This document shows positions 8,774-16,721 of a stretch of DNA of 64,000 nt, piece after piece. A program made the translations under genes and the position numbers. The first letter of the stretch is position 1; each line of letters begins with the position of its first letter. The stretch spans positions 184,360 through 248,359 of the forward strand of contig NZ_LMHM01000018.1 of assembly GCF_001427785.1 (NCBI RefSeq), read 5' to 3'. Source of the DNA: Lysobacter sp. Root690. Its GTDB lineage: Bacteria > Pseudomonadota > Gammaproteobacteria > Xanthomonadales > Xanthomonadaceae. The notes beneath the pieces were generated by a model, which was not told the origin of the DNA, searched no databases, and was given only the letters and a program-made list of their open reading frames with translations.

Positions 8774-9529
8774 ATGAAGACGACCGGCAACACCCTGCTT
8801 ATCACCGGCGGCACCAGCGGCATCGGCCGCGCACTCGCCGAAGCCTTCCACGATCGCGGCAACCGCGTCATCGTCGCCGGCAGGCGACGCGCGCTGCTCG
8901 ACCGGATGACCGCGGCGCGCCCCGGCATGGTCGGCCTGTGCGTCGATCTCGACGATCCAGTGTCGCTGTCCTCGTTCGCGAGCGAGGTCCGCGCGCGCTT
9001 CCCCGAACTCAATGCGCTCATCGCCAACGCCGGCATTTCGCGCAGCGAGAACCTGGCCGCGGACGATTGGAACGCCGACGACGCGCAGGCGATCGTGCAG
9101 ACCAACATCCTCGGCGTGTTGCGGGTCACCGCGGCATTTCTGCCCATGCTGAAACGGCAAGCGAACGCGACGATCATGGCGACCAGTTCCAACCTCGCCT
9201 TCGTACCGCGCGCCGACTTTCCGACCTACTGCGCCAGCAAGGCGTTTGTGCATTCGTGGCTGCAATCGTTGCGTCATCAGCTGCGCAAGATTCCGGTCGA
9301 AGTGCTGGAACTCGCCCCGCCCTACGTGCGGACGCAACTCACCGGCCCGCAACAGGCCGAGGATCCGCGCGCCACCCCGGTCGAGGAATACGTCGCGGAG
9401 GTGATGCAGTTGCTCGAGCGCGCAGATCATCCGCGCGGCGAAGTGCTGGTCGAACGCGACCGCGCGCGGCGATGGGCGGAACGCGACGGACGCTACGAAG
9501 AGACCTTCGCGGCCATGAATCCGGATTGA
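8774..9529 (+). CDS. Short-chain dehydrogenase, DltE-like
   Basis: The product is a 251-residue classical SDR with the NAD(P) motif TGGTSGIGRALAEAF near the N-terminus, the NAGI motif, a Ser in MATSSNLAF and the catalytic YCASK. The closest family I recognise is the DltE/SDR_c2 group, whose physiological substrates are mostly unknown. The ATG at 8774 follows GAGG; the longer in-frame start at 8723 would add a stretch with no SDR similarity. A GC-rich hairpin follows the stop. Confidence 0.8.
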   Translation: MKTTGNTLLITGGTSGIGRALAEAFHDRGNRVIVAGRRRALLDRMTAARPGMVGLCVDLDDPVSLSSFASEVRARFPELNALIANAGISRSENLAADDWNADDAQAIVQTNILGVLRVTAAFLPMLKRQANATIMATSSNLAFVPRADFPTYCASKAFVHSWLQSLRHQLRKIPVEVLELAPPYVRTQLTGPQQAEDPRATPVEEYVAEVMQLLERADHPRGEVLVERDRARRWAERDGRYEETFAAMNPD

Positions 9530-10069
9530 GCGCGGCGTCGGCGAGTTACCCGGCCCGGGAGCGAGCGCCTCGCTCCCGGTTCGGTCAGCGAACTGGCGCG
9601 TAGATCGGCGCCGAATCGAAGCAATCGCCGCGCGCGAGTGAGCACGAGCCAACCCAATGACTTGAACCGATCGCGGCGAGACGACACAAGACATTCCGCC
9701 TGTCGCTTCGAAAGTCCTCGCGACTGTCCCGCCGTCGCGGCCACGACAGCGCAACTACTCGCTCGAACTTCCGCGCGGCAATCGACATTGGCGTGGATCT
9801 ATCGCCCTCACGCATCGAACGGGCCTGCGTCACGCATCCGCGCGAAAGCGAAAAAGCTGTGGCGCAGCGCCCTGCGCGGGCGCATGCGCTCGCATAGGAT
9901 CGAGCGCATCCGCGACCGTACTGAAGAGTTCGCGTTCGCCGGAGGACGGAACGGATTCGCGCCGTCGCTGCATGCGGATTGTTTTCGCGGGTGTCGCTTA
10001 CGCGCGGCGGCTTCGCGCCGCCTGGCGGCGTGATCCGGCACTCATGTTTCCCCACGAGGAGAAGACAGC
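9530..10069. other. Intergenic region with a transcript-end hairpin
   Basis: Apart from the hairpin at 9555-9579 and the AGGAG ribosome site of the glucanase at its right edge, nothing recognisable was seen in these 540 bases. The promoter of the glucanase gene should be here. Confidence 0.4.
9555..9579 (+). terminator. GC-rich hairpin after the SDR gene
   Basis: A perfect 11-bp stem CCGGGAGCGAG / CTCGCTCCCGG with a 3-base loop begins 25 bases after the stop codon. It lacks a T-run, so it may end or protect the transcript rather than act as a classical intrinsic terminator. Confidence 0.45.
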
Positions 10070-11218
10070 ATGAAACTGTTGATGAAAGGCATGGTGTTCC
10101 TCGTCGTTTCCCTGTTCGCCGGCGGCGCCTGGGCGCAGAACTGGCAACTGGTATGGAGCGACGAGTTCAACGGATCGATCGGACCGGACTGGGTGTTCGA
10201 AACCGGCAACGGCAGCAGCGGCTGGGGCAACAACGAGCTGGAGTACTACCGGCGCGAGAACGCCGGCATCGAGAACAACGCCCTGGCCATCACCGCCCGG
10301 CGCGAGGATTTCGGCGGTTTCCGTTACACCTCCGCGCGCATGAAGACCCAGGGCATCCGCAACTTCAAGTACGGCAAGATCGAAGCGCGGATGAAGCTGC
10401 CCTCGTTCATGGGCGCGTGGCCGGCGTTCTGGGCGCTGGGCGCCAATCTGCCCCAGGTCGGTTGGCCCGACTCGGGCGAGATCGACATCATGGAACACGT
10501 CAACAACGAGGACCGCACCTACGGCACCATCCACTGGCGCGACCACAACGGCAACTACGCTCAGTACGGCGGTAATACCCTGCTCAGCGTCACCGACTGG
10601 CATGTGTACTCGGTGGAGTGGGACGCGAATGCGATCCGCTGGTACGTCGATGGCAACAAGTTCCACGAAGCCAGCATCCAGAACAGCGTCAACGGCACCG
10701 AGGAGTTCCATCGCGACTTCTTTCTGCTGCTGAACTTCGCCATCGGCGGCAACTGGCCGGGCTTCAACGTCGACGAAAGCAAGTTGCCGGCGAAGATGCT
10801 CGTCGACTACGTTCGCGTGTATAACGCCGGCGGCAGCAGCCCGTGGTCGCGCACGCTGGAGGCCGAAAGTTTCGCCGCGCAGAGCGGCGTGCAAGTGGAA
10901 GCCTGCTCGGAAGGCGGCTCCAACGTCGGCTGGATCGACAGCGGCGACTGGCTGTCGTACAGCAACGTCAACTTCCCCAGCAGCGGCAGCTATCGGGTGG
11001 AGTACCGCGTGTCGAGCCCCGGCGGCGGCGCGTTGTCGCTCGACCTCAACGCAGGCGGCACGGTGCTGGGCCAGGTGCAGGTGCCGGCGACCGGCGGCTG
11101 GCAGAACTGGCAGACCGTCGCGCATACGGTCAACGTCAACGCGGGCACGTACAACCTCGGCGTATACGCGCAGCAAGGTGGATGGAACATCAACTGGATT
11201 CGTATCACCCGGTTGTGA
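10070..11218 (+). CDS. Secreted GH16 beta-1,3-glucanase (laminarinase) with C-terminal CBM6
   Basis: This 382-residue secreted enzyme should cut beta-1,3-glucans such as fungal or oomycete cell walls or laminarin. A signal peptide (MKLLMKGMVFLVVSLFAGGAW) ends near WAQ. The GH16 domain covers about residues 22-250, with the signature GEIDIMEH giving nucleophile Glu137, Asp139 and acid/base Glu142. After a short GGSS linker a CBM6-type carbohydrate module fills residues ~262-382 (LEAESFAAQSG... to NINWIRITRL). AGGAG precedes the ATG. The architecture matches beta-1,3-glucanases reported from antifungal Lysobacter strains. It is monocistronic, with a terminator about 130 bases downstream. Confidence 0.92.
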   Translation: MKLLMKGMVFLVVSLFAGGAWAQNWQLVWSDEFNGSIGPDWVFETGNGSSGWGNNELEYYRRENAGIENNALAITARREDFGGFRYTSARMKTQGIRNFKYGKIEARMKLPSFMGAWPAFWALGANLPQVGWPDSGEIDIMEHVNNEDRTYGTIHWRDHNGNYAQYGGNTLLSVTDWHVYSVEWDANAIRWYVDGNKFHEASIQNSVNGTEEFHRDFFLLLNFAIGGNWPGFNVDESKLPAKMLVDYVRVYNAGGSSPWSRTLEAESFAAQSGVQVEACSEGGSNVGWIDSGDWLSYSNVNFPSSGSYRVEYRVSSPGGGALSLDLNAGGTVLGQVQVPATGGWQNWQTVAHTVNVNAGTYNLGVYAQQGGWNINWIRITRL

Positions 11219-11663
11219 GTGTGGCCAGTGATGATTTTGGCTGGCTCGGTGGGCGCTGCCACGAAGCGGCGCCCACCGCGATCATCGCCAACGGGTGTTC
11301 TCCCGGCACTCTTCAAACCGACGAACACCCGAGGCCCGCATGAAAAACCAAGGACGCCGAAGCGTCCTTGCTTTGTTTCGATATACCACTCGCGCCAGTT
11401 ACATTTTGAAGTACCGGTTCTTCGACGCGACACGCATGCGACGTTGATCGCAGCGCCGGGATCGTGACCGCTTGAACGCCTTGATCATGAAGAACCGCAT
11501 AGAATCGCGGTCGATGTCGATGCGCGTCCGGATCTGACGATCGCCGCGATGACGCCACGGCGTTGCGGACATTCGTCACCGATCGATCGTGCTGTGGGTC
11601 CGTCGCGAATGCGCGACGGCGCGGCGCGCATCTGCATCGCCCCACTCCACTGCGCGCGCCATC
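11219..11663. other. Gap with two hairpins
   Basis: It holds a stem CGGTGGGCGC / GCGCCCACCG (11247-11278) shortly after the glucanase stop and the stronger terminator at 11350-11377. The rest, before the thioesterase start, has no supported gene. Confidence 0.4.
11350..11377. terminator. Rho-independent terminator (bidirectional look)
   Basis: A perfect 8-bp stem AAGGACGC / GCGTCCTT with loop CGAA is followed by GCTTTGTTT on the plus strand and by GGTTTTT on the minus strand. It fits termination of the glucanase transcript. Confidence 0.75.
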
Positions 11664-12434
11664 ATGAAACCTTCGCCCTGGCTGGTCCGATCCGGCAATT
11701 CCGAACACGCGCTCCTGCGCTTGGTCGCATTTCCTTTTTCCGGGGGCAGCGCGAGTTCGTACGCGTCCTGGCGCAAATGGCTGAGCCCGCAGGTCGAGCT
11801 GTTGTGCGTGCAACCGCCCGGACGCGGCATGCGCATGGCCGAGCCGCTGATCCGCGACATAGACGACCTGCTGACGCAGTTGTTGCCCGACCTGCTGCCG
11901 CTGCTCGACCGGCCTTATCTGCTGTACGGCCACAGCAACGGCGCGCTGATGGCCTTTTCCGCCGCCAACCGCCTGCTGCAACTCGGCGCGCCGCCGCCAC
12001 GCGCGATCGCATTGTCGGCCAAGTGTTCGCCTACCGTGGACCGCCCGCGCGAGCGGGTCAGCGAACTTCCGGACGATCGTTTTCTGGCCAAGCTGCGCAG
12101 CCTCAACGGCACGCCGCGCGAACTGCTCAACGACCCGGAGGTCATGCAACTGTTCTTCCCCGCGCTGCGCGCCGATTTCGCCCTCGGCGAGAACTTCCGC
12201 CTGCCGCCGCTGCATCCGGATCTGGCGCGGATCCCGGCGTTGATCCTGGCCGGGGAACAGGACGAAACCCGGGTCGAGGACGTGTTCGCCTGGGCCGATC
12301 TGTTCGCGGATGCGCAACAGGCGGCGATGACCGGCGGTCATTTTTTCATCAACACCAATCCGGGCTTCGCCCGCAGGCTGGACGCATTCGTGCGCGTGCA
12401 CTGCCCGCCCGAAACCGAGCCGGTCGCGGGCTGA
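11664..12434 (+). CDS. Type II thioesterase (alpha/beta hydrolase, GrsT family)
   Basis: External thioesterases of this family remove stalled or wrong acyl groups from carrier proteins of NRPS and PKS assembly lines. The 256-residue product shows the family start LVAFPFSGGSASSYASWRKWL, the motif CVQPPGRGMRMAEP, the nucleophile elbow YGHSNGA (Ser91), an acidic residue in GEQDE and the C-terminal GGHFFI with the catalytic His. The start ATG at 11664 is chosen because similarity begins there, although its ribosome site is weak. No NRPS or PKS gene lies in the window, so its partner must be elsewhere. It converges with the next gene. Confidence 0.87.
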   Translation: MKPSPWLVRSGNSEHALLRLVAFPFSGGSASSYASWRKWLSPQVELLCVQPPGRGMRMAEPLIRDIDDLLTQLLPDLLPLLDRPYLLYGHSNGALMAFSAANRLLQLGAPPPRAIALSAKCSPTVDRPRERVSELPDDRFLAKLRSLNGTPRELLNDPEVMQLFFPALRADFALGENFRLPPLHPDLARIPALILAGEQDETRVEDVFAWADLFADAQQAAMTGGHFFINTNPGFARRLDAFVRVHCPPETEPVAG

Positions 12435-12468
12435 ATGCATGGGCCGCGGCGCGGTCGGGCTATCGCAC

Positions 12469-13014
12469 TCAAGCCGCGGGCTGCCGCGGCGGCCATCCGA
12501 TGCGCGCGGCGTGGCGCAGGCAGGAACGCAGGATCAGCCGGTGAAACGGCGCGATCACCGCGATATACGCGCGGCCCAGGCGGTTGTGGCAATGCACCGC
12601 GGTCGAGACGATCAATCGCCTCCGCGCGACGGCCACGTCGGGCGGCTGGCACAGCACCGACAGCTTGAAATCCAGATGCTTGTCGTCTTCGCCCATCACG
12701 ATCTCACAGGGCAGTCGTTCGTAGATGCGGAACATGCCGACGCGCTCGCCGCCATCCGCGCCGAGCCGGTGCAGTCGCCGCGCGGTCTTCAGCCCGAGAC
12801 CCGCCACCAGCGCATCGCGCACGCGCATCAGCCCGCCGATCCAGGCCGGACTGCGCGCGAACACGAATCTCGCCAAGGTTTCCGGATCGCCGCAAGCCTC
12901 GTCCGGCAGCTCGATCGAATAGGCGTCGTACAAATCCATCGACGGGTACACGCCCGCCACCCGCGAATGCGGCGGCGGCACGACGTCGGTCACTCGATGC
13001 AGCGCAATCGACAT
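12469..13014 (-). CDS. DUF2867 domain protein
   Basis: The 181-residue product matches the DUF2867 pattern: PSMDLYDAYSIELPD near the start, a central WIGGLMRVRDALVAGLGLK, GMFRIYER, DDKHLDFKLSV, then a C-terminal helical part ending HRLILRSCLRHAA. The family is of unknown function and is sometimes found fused to SDR-type domains; it resembles START/SRPBCC-like proteins. No signal peptide is seen. The ATG at 13014 is preceded by GGGAG and GGAG; the longer open frame upstream is arginine-rich and not family-like. It converges with the thioesterase gene. Confidence 0.75.
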   Translation of the reverse strand: MSIALHRVTDVVPPPHSRVAGVYPSMDLYDAYSIELPDEACGDPETLARFVFARSPAWIGGLMRVRDALVAGLGLKTARRLHRLGADGGERVGMFRIYERLPCEIVMGEDDKHLDFKLSVLCQPPDVAVARRRLIVSTAVHCHNRLGRAYIAVIAPFHRLILRSCLRHAARIGWPPRQPAA

Positions 13015-13388
13015 GCTCCGGACTCCCTGGTTTCGGCCCGGTCCGCGGCCGCGCACCGTCGCCGACGTCAGTATCGTCCCATCGCCGCCGACATGCCTGC
13101 GACGCAGGGTCGCAGGCGCGACGCTGCACGCGCGCGCTCGACGCCTCATGCGTATGAGCGCGTCCAGACCCGATGGCGGCGCTGTGGCGGTATGCGCCGC
13201 CGCGATGCCCGCCATCGCCTCATCCATGATTCGTATTCGAATGCGAACCAGTGCTCGGCCTGCGAACCTTCGCCGCCGTGGTCGACGTCACGAGTCTTTC
13301 GCGGACAGGGCCGCATCGCCCCGATCCGTCTTCGCCCGCGCTGACCGGGCGGGAGGTCGCAACCGCCGATATCGCGCCGCGGCTCGCG

Positions 13389-13421
13389 CGCAACAAAAAG
13401 CCGCGTCCCAGGACGCGGCTT
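13389..13421 (-). terminator. Rho-independent terminator of the TonB receptor transcript
   Basis: On the minus strand an 11-bp perfect stem AAGCCGCGTCC / GGACGCGGCTT with a 2-base apex is followed by TTTTGTTG. It lies about 110 bases after the receptor stop, behind a second long hairpin. Confidence 0.8.
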
Positions 13422-13491
13422 CACGGCATTCACCGGCAAGTTACTTGTCGCACCGCATACCCATCGGCCGCAAGCGACGAACCCAGCCGAA

Positions 13492-13521
13492 GATCGCGCC
13501 GGCGACATCGCCGGCGCGATC
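13492..13521 (-). repeat. Perfect 14-bp inverted repeat just after the TonB receptor stop
   Basis: GATCGCGCCGGCGA and its reverse complement are separated by two bases and lie only six bases beyond the stop codon. There is no T-run, so an mRNA-protecting 3' hairpin is more likely than a terminator; the real terminator follows at 13389-13421. Confidence 0.7.
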
Positions 13522-13527
13522 CAACCC

Positions 13528-16500
13528 TCAGAACTTGTAGCCGACCGTGAAGCTGTAGCTGCGGCCGAAGATGCTGGCGTAGTCGCTGGAATCGCCAAGG
13601 AAGCTGTTGGGATCGTAGAACGGCGTGCGATCGAACAGGTTCTTGACGGTGACGCCGACGTTGAGCTTCTCGGTCGGACGCCAGGTCAGGCTCAGGTTGG
13701 CCGTCCACCACGCCGGCACGCCGTCGCAATGAGACTTGGCCACCGGCAGGTAACCGGCGGTGCAGGTCTGCGGGTTGTTGTCCTCCGCGTCGATGCGTTC
13801 CCAGGCCCACTTGGTGGTGCCGACGTAGTTCACGAAGAAGCTGGTGCTCACCTGGCGGTAGTTCCAGTCGGCGTTGATCGTCGCGCGCAGACGCGGATTG
13901 CCGTAATAGCCGACGGTGTTGCCGTAGTACCAGCCGTTTTCGTCGTCCAGATACGCCTGGTTGCGGCGCGCGATGGTCGCGGCCAGACCGATGTTGAGGC
14001 TGCCCCACTCGCCCAGCGAGAAGCGGCTGCGCGCGTCGACGTCGAAGCCGTCGATCAGGGTGCGGCCCTTGTTCTTGTACTGGCCGACGACGCTGGCGAC
14101 ATTGCCGACGCTGTAGCCCGGCAGCGCGCCCGGACAGCTCACGCCGCTGGCCGGATCAGCGCACATCGCCGCCAGCGCGGCCACCGCGGCGCGGTCGGAC
14201 TCGGTGATCGGCGAACGGGTCGACGACAGAATGTCTTCGTCCTTGCTGTAGTCCGGCGCGGCGATTTCGTTGCGGCGATAGATGAACCAATAATCGGCCG
14301 ACACCGACAACCAGTCGAGCGGCTCGAACACGAAGCCCAGGGTGCCGATCTTGGCCTTCTCCGGCTTGAGATCCTGGTTGGGCTGGGTCATGCGCGCCAC
14401 GGTGCGGCTGCAGTCGGCGTTGAGCAGCGAATTGCCCAGGTCGACGTCGCCACTGCGGCGCGATTGACGCAGCAGGTTGGCGATGGCGTTGGTTTCATCG
14501 CAGCGGACTTCGTCGCGGTAGCCGCCGAGCTGGGCGAACACGCCGCCGGTGCCGGACTCAGCCAGGCTCGGCGCGCGGAAGCCTTCCGAGTAGGTGCCGC
14601 GCAACAGCAGTTGCGGCAGCACCTGGTACTTCAGGCCGATCTTCGGCGCGACGTTGGCGCTGAAGTTCGGGTACTTGTCCACGCGCAGCGCGGCGTCGAG
14701 TTCGAGCTTGTCGGTCAGCGGCGCGACCGCCTCGGCGAACACGGCATAGGTGTTGCGCTTGCCGTCGAACCACGAGCCGCCCTGCTGGGTGATCAGGCCG
14801 TTGGCGGCGTCCGCGTTGCCCGGGGTGTAGAAGGTCTCGCGGCTGACGTTGAAGCCGAACGCGGCGCGCACTTCACCGGCCGGCAGCTTGAACAGCGGGC
14901 CTTCGATCTTGCCGTCGAGGGTGTGCAGGCGGGTCCACGACTGGATGTCGAAGGTCGGGAACGCGGCGCGGATCAGCGCCGCGTTGGCCTCGTTGATCTG
15001 ACCGAACTTGTACGCTGGGTGGTCGGAGATGATCACCCGGCCCGTGCCCGGGTCGGTGGTATATGGGCCGAACGCTTTCTCGAAGCCTTCCAGATTGACG
15101 TTGATGGTCTGGTAGGTGGTCGAGTGGGTGCCTGCGGTGGCGAACGCGGTTTCCCAGTTCCAGTCGCCGATGGCGCCGCGCAGGCCGCCGAGCGCGCGAT
15201 AACTCTTGTCGGTGTTGCGCTGACCGAAGTAGTTCGCGCCCGCGTCCTGCAACAGGTACTGCAGGCCCACTACCCCGCCCATCATCGCCTTGAGCTGCGG
15301 GCTGGCGTGGTTGTACTCATTGTTCGGGCCGAGGAAGGGATACAGGAACTGATTGACCGAGGTGCCGGTGTTGCGCGAGAACCAACTGGTCGGATTGCCG
15401 GTGGTGGTGCCGTAGGCGCGCGGCGTGCCGCCGTTGGCGCGCAGGTCGATGTCGGTGTAGGTCGCTTCGGCGAAGGCCTCGGTGCTGTCGCCGATCAGGA
15501 AGTGCGCGTTGACGTAGGCGGTGTTGCGTTCGGACTTGGCGCCGGCGTCGATCTCGTTGTTCATCCAGGTCTGCCAGATGCAACGCGGGCCCGCGGCTTC
15601 GGTGGTGAGCACGTTGTTGCAGCCCGGCGCGGGCTCCTGCACGCGCCGGCCGGTGACCGGATCGAAGGCGAAGTAGCTGCCGGGATTGAACACGCCCGGC
15701 TTGCTGCCGGTGCCCAGGCGCAGGTTGGTGAGGTAGTTCGGGTTGTTGAGGTAGTACTGGTTCGGACGCTTGTCGTAGAAATCGCTCAACGGGATCGCGT
15801 CGCGGCGGTACAGATTGACCGCGGCGTAGACGTTGTAGCGGTCTTCGTCGAGGTCGCCGAAACCGGCGGTGATGCTGGCCTGGTGCTCGCCGTAGGAATC
15901 GATGCGCGAGGACATGTCGGTGGTCAGGTTGACCTCCGCACCCTGGTAATTGCGCTTGGTGATCACGTTGATCACGCCGGCCACCGCGTCGGTGCCGTAC
16001 ACCGCCGAGGCGCCGTCGGTCAGCACCTCCATGCGTTCGATCGCTGCGGCCGGAATGGCGTCGATGTTGACGAACTGGGTCTGGAACCCGGCCGGCGCGC
16101 CGTAATACGACAGACGCCGACCGTTCAACAGCACCAGCGTGCCCTGCGCGCCGAGGCCGCGCAGATTGGCCTGCGAGGCGCCGTCGGAACCGGTGAACAG
16201 CGAGCGCGAATCCTGCTGCGCTGGCCGCGCCGCAGGCAGGTTGTCGAGCACCTGCAACAGGGTGCGCGCGCCCATGTTCTCGATGTCCTGCTTGCTGACG
16301 ATCTGCACCGGCGATGCGGTTTCCACGTCGGTGCGGCGGATGTTGGAACCGGTGACTTCGACCCGCGACAGCTCGGTGGTCTTGTCCTTGCTGTCCGTGC
16401 CGGCCGCGCCATCCTGTGCGGCAGCGAGGGACATGTGACCCAGCAGCGCGACGGCCAGGGCCAGCGACAACGGGGTGGCGGGGATGCGGTTGGCGCGTTG

Positions 16501-16530
16501 ACGGCGCGTACGGCGGCTTGCGGGCAACAT
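13528..16530 (-). CDS. TonB-dependent outer-membrane receptor of the GalNAc locus
   Basis: The 1000-residue product has a long signal peptide (LSLALAVALLGHMSLAAAQ), a plug domain opening with LSRVEVTGSNIRRTDVETASPVQIV and QVLDNLPAARPAQ, the plug signature IERMEVLTDGASAVYGTDAVAGVINVITK, and a large beta-barrel ending in FTVGYKF with the usual terminal Phe. AGGAG precedes the ATG at 16530. It lies 191 bases downstream of the GH31 gene on the same strand, so the two are probably co-transcribed. By context it should import GalNAc or GalNAc-containing oligosaccharides, like AgaO of the Shewanella GalNAc pathway; the substrate is inferred only. Confidence 0.9.
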   Translation of the reverse strand: MLPASRRTRRQRANRIPATPLSLALAVALLGHMSLAAAQDGAAGTDSKDKTTELSRVEVTGSNIRRTDVETASPVQIVSKQDIENMGARTLLQVLDNLPAARPAQQDSRSLFTGSDGASQANLRGLGAQGTLVLLNGRRLSYYGAPAGFQTQFVNIDAIPAAAIERMEVLTDGASAVYGTDAVAGVINVITKRNYQGAEVNLTTDMSSRIDSYGEHQASITAGFGDLDEDRYNVYAAVNLYRRDAIPLSDFYDKRPNQYYLNNPNYLTNLRLGTGSKPGVFNPGSYFAFDPVTGRRVQEPAPGCNNVLTTEAAGPRCIWQTWMNNEIDAGAKSERNTAYVNAHFLIGDSTEAFAEATYTDIDLRANGGTPRAYGTTTGNPTSWFSRNTGTSVNQFLYPFLGPNNEYNHASPQLKAMMGGVVGLQYLLQDAGANYFGQRNTDKSYRALGGLRGAIGDWNWETAFATAGTHSTTYQTINVNLEGFEKAFGPYTTDPGTGRVIISDHPAYKFGQINEANAALIRAAFPTFDIQSWTRLHTLDGKIEGPLFKLPAGEVRAAFGFNVSRETFYTPGNADAANGLITQQGGSWFDGKRNTYAVFAEAVAPLTDKLELDAALRVDKYPNFSANVAPKIGLKYQVLPQLLLRGTYSEGFRAPSLAESGTGGVFAQLGGYRDEVRCDETNAIANLLRQSRRSGDVDLGNSLLNADCSRTVARMTQPNQDLKPEKAKIGTLGFVFEPLDWLSVSADYWFIYRRNEIAAPDYSKDEDILSSTRSPITESDRAAVAALAAMCADPASGVSCPGALPGYSVGNVASVVGQYKNKGRTLIDGFDVDARSRFSLGEWGSLNIGLAATIARRNQAYLDDENGWYYGNTVGYYGNPRLRATINADWNYRQVSTSFFVNYVGTTKWAWERIDAEDNNPQTCTAGYLPVAKSHCDGVPAWWTANLSLTWRPTEKLNVGVTVKNLFDRTPFYDPNSFLGDSSDYASIFGRSYSFTVGYKF

Positions 16531-16721
16531 CGGAACTCTCCTGGCAGGACTGCGGCGCGGATGGCGAACGAAGGGCAACAGCGATCCCGGGCCGCGGCCG
16601 GATGGCCGCAGTCGGTTTGGGCGGGGGAGGAGCGGTGTTACGGGTTCGGTTAGTGGTTCGGTGTTAGGGATTCGATGTGGGTGGTTCGGTGTCGCGTGTT
16701 GCGGTTATGGATTCGGATGGT

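Larger units (their letters stand above)
13015..13527. other. Gap holding the TonB receptor transcript end
   Basis: No gene is supported in these 513 bases. The right part holds two minus-strand hairpins downstream of the TonB receptor (listed separately); the left part should hold the DUF2867 gene promoter. Confidence 0.45.

Noticed and set aside
13729-16653. A 974-codon plus-strand frame opposite the TonB receptor
   Set aside because: The receptor on the minus strand has signal peptide, plug and barrel motifs; the plus frame has none.
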